NCBI GenBank assembly: GCA_050946115.1
Contig: JBMNUF010000014.1
Coordinates: 1-50,483 of the forward strand
Direction: 5' to 3'
Origin: CAYFRC01 sp050946115
Lineage (GTDB): Bacteria > Bacillota > Clostridia > Christensenellales > Aristaeellaceae
DNA length: 50,483 nt
Part shown: positions 48,030 through 50,483 of the stretch, one piece after another
Numbering within the stretch: position 1 is the first letter of the stretch
Layout: every line of letters begins with the position of its first letter
The notes under the pieces: generated by a model
Told to the model about the DNA's origin: nothing
What the model saw: only the letters and a program-made list of their open reading frames with translations
Databases searched by the model: none
Made by a program: the position numbers and the translations under genes

Positions 48030-50273
48030 TTAATGCAAAACGATCGTATATTCAGTCCCGTCATCGGTTTTCAACTTCCGTTTCGCGTCGTCCCACATCA
48101 GGTGCGTGAGCGTGTATTCGCCGCTTCGGTATCCGTAGCCGTCTCCCGCATCGTCGTACATGGTGAACGCGCCGTCGGCGCCGGTAAACACTTCGATGTG
48201 CGATGCCTGTCGCAGCGTCTCCTCCGCGCTCAGCCCCGGCGTGCACACGGGGAGTATCGCGCCGGCGCGCAGGAACACGGGAATCGCGCCCAGCGGCGCG
48301 CTTACCTCCGCCGTCCTCCCGCCTGCATACGTTTGCCCGGTTCTTTGGTCGTGCCATTTCCCCTCCGGCAGGTATACCTTGCGGCTGCGCGCCCCGTATT
48401 CGGTGACCGGACATACCATCATATCGTCGCCAAGCAGGAACTGGTCATTGACGGCGCATGCCGCGCGGTCGTCGGGGTAGTTGAAACCGAGAGGCTTCAT
48501 CATCGTGCCGCCGCTCAGCGCCGCGTTTCCGGCGAGGGAGTAGAGATACCGCAGCAGCCTGTAACGAAGCCGATTGATTTCGAGCAGCGCGTCATAATAT
48601 TCGCCGGGCGCGTTCCACATCTCCCGCCTGACGTCCGTGCCGTGTGCCCTGAACACCGGCAGGAATGCCGCAAACGCGAACCAGCGCACGTACAGCTCGC
48701 AGAACTCTTCGCTTTCCCAGCCGTCGTCGAACGCACCGTCCCAGTACCACGGCAGCCCGCGCTTCACGAAGAAGCCGCCGATGTCCTGCGTCCAGAACGG
48801 TATGCCGCTCGCGCACATGTTGACCCCCGCCGCAATCTGGTTGCGCAGCGTCTCCCAGCGCGCCACGGTATCGCCCGACCAGAGAATCGTGCCGTACTTC
48901 TGCTGACCGATCCAGCTGGAGCGCGTCAGGTTGATCACGCGCTTCCCGTCGTCGAGCGCGGTCTGCCCTTCGTACATCGTGCGCGCGTGGAAAAACGCGA
49001 ATGCATTGGCGTAGTCCGCGCCGAGCTGCGCCGATGCCGTGTTGCGGGTTTCGTAATACACGTCCTCCATTTCCGGCTCCTCGATTCGCCGCCACTCGCT
49101 CGTCCATGGCTCGCTGGAGTCGCACCACCACGCATCCAGCCCGTGGCGGTAGAGGCCCTCATACGCCTGCTTCCAGTACATGCTCCTTGCCTCGGGCAGC
49201 AACGGATTGTAGTGCTCGCCATCCGGCAGCAGAAGCCCCTTTTCCGCAAGCTCCCGATGATCTTCGGTGGCGCTGTTCGGATTCGCCCATATGGACAGCA
49301 TCAGATGCGCATTCAGCCCGTGCAGTTCGCGCACCATGCCGCTCGGGTCCGGAAAGCGCTTTGCGTCAAAGCTCTTCTTCCCCCACTGTCCCTCGGGCCA
49401 TGACTGCCAGTCCTCCACGATGCAGTCTATGCCGATGTTCCTCTTTCGACATTCGCGCACGACATGTATGAGCTCTTCGGCGGTTTCATACCGCTCCTGA
49501 GACTGGATATAGCCGAACGCCCAGCGCGGAAGCAGCGCGGGTAGCCCCGTAAGGAAATGGTAGCCGCGCACGGTCTCCTCGGGGCTTCCGAGCAGCACAT
49601 ACAGGTCCAATTCTTCGACGGCTTCCAGATACATATACGGTTTTTCCGCCGCGCCGTTGTAGATGAAGGTACATCCGCAGTCAAAAAGCATGGCATATCC
49701 CTTGGTCGATACGAAAAACGGCAGCGCTATCGAGCGGTTCGTCTGGCAGCCGTATATCTTTGCATGGCGCCGATCGATCGCCCCGCCTTCGGGCTGCCCG
49801 AAGCCGTAGATCGTCTCATCCTCCGCAAATTGCAACGGCAGGCGCGCGCGATAGAGCGTCTTATAAGGCTGTGTGTCCGCGGCGCGGATTACGTTCTTCG
49901 CGCCGTCTGCGGTTTGTACCGTCTCGATTTGCGATTTGCTGCCCCAAACGATTCTGTTTGCGGCAAACGCCTCCATGCTCCAGCCGCCGTCTACGGTGAT
50001 GACCGGATTCCCTTGCGCGTCCGATATGCGAACGCTTCCGCTCACGGGATCGATATCTGCGTTTCTCGGCGCGATTTTCTGCCTGCCCCGCTCGGTTACA
50101 TATTCGGACTGCCTATCAGAAAAGCCGCCCTTTCGCGTAAAGGTGATGCGCAGGATATCCTCCCGCACCGCATACAATCGCGTCAGCCCGTACGAGCTTT
50201 TCTGAATGAGCGCGCCGTCGCGCTCCTCGTAAGAGATGCGGGTTTTGCCGGGTCGCCTCGTCGCTTGCAACAT
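48030..50273 (-). CDS. Alpha-xylosidase/alpha-glucosidase, GH31
   Basis: A 747-residue GH31 enzyme, retaining alpha-glycosidase acting on xylose or glucose ends. The N-terminal beta-sandwich (IYGFGQPEGGAIDRRH) leads into the barrel with GIDCIVEDWQSWPEGQWG. The nucleophile is Asp385 in WWCDSSEP and the acid/base is probably Asp468 in ILWSGDTVARWETL. FRAHGTDVRREMW and the C-terminal GKWHDQRTGQTYAGG and VFTGADGAFTMYDDAGDGY segments are standard. No signal peptide is present. ATG 50273 has GAGGAGG 8 bases upstream; an earlier start at 50297 lies on that site. The WxxDSSEPW form is common in alpha-xylosidase-like members, but the substrate is not certain. Confidence 0.93.
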   Translation of the reverse strand: MLQATRRPGKTRISYEERDGALIQKSSYGLTRLYAVREDILRITFTRKGGFSDRQSEYVTERGRQKIAPRNADIDPVSGSVRISDAQGNPVITVDGGWSMEAFAANRIVWGSKSQIETVQTADGAKNVIRAADTQPYKTLYRARLPLQFAEDETIYGFGQPEGGAIDRRHAKIYGCQTNRSIALPFFVSTKGYAMLFDCGCTFIYNGAAEKPYMYLEAVEELDLYVLLGSPEETVRGYHFLTGLPALLPRWAFGYIQSQERYETAEELIHVVRECRKRNIGIDCIVEDWQSWPEGQWGKKSFDAKRFPDPSGMVRELHGLNAHLMLSIWANPNSATEDHRELAEKGLLLPDGEHYNPLLPEARSMYWKQAYEGLYRHGLDAWWCDSSEPWTSEWRRIEEPEMEDVYYETRNTASAQLGADYANAFAFFHARTMYEGQTALDDGKRVINLTRSSWIGQQKYGTILWSGDTVARWETLRNQIAAGVNMCASGIPFWTQDIGGFFVKRGLPWYWDGAFDDGWESEEFCELYVRWFAFAAFLPVFRAHGTDVRREMWNAPGEYYDALLEINRLRYRLLRYLYSLAGNAALSGGTMMKPLGFNYPDDRAACAVNDQFLLGDDMMVCPVTEYGARSRKVYLPEGKWHDQRTGQTYAGGRTAEVSAPLGAIPVFLRAGAILPVCTPGLSAEETLRQASHIEVFTGADGAFTMYDDAGDGYGYRSGEYTLTHLMWDDAKRKLKTDDGTEYTIVLH

Positions 50274-50325
50274 TTCAACGTCCTCCTCTGCCCACAAATT
50301 GTATTATCGCCACGTTATGAATATG

Positions 50326-50354
50326 ATTATACGGAGTGCGTAACGGTTTGTCAA
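50326..50354 (-). promoter_or_regulatory. Consensus promoter of the GH31 operon
   Basis: On the minus strand TTGACA (50349-50354) and TATAAT (50326-50331) are 17 bp apart, a perfect match, 53 bases before the GH31 start. It probably drives the GH31, small membrane protein and GH29-like genes together. Confidence 0.85.
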
Positions 50355-50483
50355 GCAAATGCTTTCGAGGCAGGGCGACATCATTTACTTTCCAAACAAA
50401 GCAAGAGACAGGAACTCAGGATTTAATGCCGCTTTAGCAAGTTTGGCTCTCGTGCTCATTCTCTTACTAGAAGGGGTAGAACG
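50355..50483. other. Right edge, no gene seen
   Basis: The last 129 bases show no open frame, RNA gene or repeat that I can support. Confidence 0.4.

Noticed and set aside
1..50483. CRISPR array or prophage
   Set aside because: No regularly spaced repeats, cas genes, integrase, capsid or tail genes were seen.

Overview
The window looks like a GC-rich (by eye roughly 60 %) Gram-positive-type chromosome, probably an uncultured gut Clostridia such as the Christensenellales; this placement is inference. The reasons are the Asp23-fakA-recG order, an mraZ-led division/cell-wall (dcw) cluster whose MurE carries the meso-diaminopimelate DNPR motif, consensus sigma-A promoters with 17-bp spacers, AGGAGG-type ribosome sites, and a heavy load of carbohydrate ABC importers and glycoside hydrolases.

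Layout. 1-160: left edge with two tandem 22-bp repeats that resemble an insertion-sequence end. 162-5226: promoter and operon for an LplB/LplC-type sugar importer, its binding protein and an intracellular beta-helix protein. 5227-8240, opposite strand: a TIM-barrel protein of unknown family, then an AT-richer island with a GIY-YIG/DUF4357 protein whose nuclease motifs are eroded, plus decayed sequence. 8240-13752: a second sugar importer (binding protein, MalF- and MalG-like permeases) with two Gfo/Idh/MocA oxidoreductases. 13795-17944: Asp23-family protein, fatty-acid-kinase-like protein, RecG. 17962-24238, minus strand: an unusual ABC importer with a DUF3798 binding protein, a double ATPase and two permeases, one with an N-terminal extracytoplasmic domain of about 310 residues. 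24375-32595, minus strand: a shortened dcw cluster, mraZ-ftsL-murE-mraY-murD-ftsQ-ftsA-ftsZ, missing rsmH, ftsI, murF, ftsW and murG. 32661-42330: GH29 alpha-L-fucosidase, a COG2426 membrane protein, a GH2 beta-mannosidase-like enzyme, a MATE exporter, five tRNA genes, a YgjP-like metalloprotein and a GH78-like enzyme. 42407-46523: a third sugar importer operon led by a glyoxalase/VOC protein. 46573-50354, minus strand: GH31 enzyme, a 58-residue two-helix membrane protein, and a GH29-like barrel.

How it fits together. None of the glycoside hydrolases or the beta-helix protein has a visible signal peptide. The three CUT1-type importers lack their own ATPase, so they probably share an MsmX/UgpC-type ATPase encoded elsewhere. 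The picture is a cell that takes up oligosaccharides carrying fucose, rhamnose, xylose/glucose and mannose and breaks them down inside, with oxidoreductases handling derivatised sugars. No dedicated sugar regulator is present.

The parts most worth attention are the DUF3798 importer with its large-domain permease, the stripped dcw cluster, the degenerate GIY-YIG protein in a low-GC island, the small membrane protein between glycosidase genes, and the absence of lipobox cysteines in all four binding proteins.
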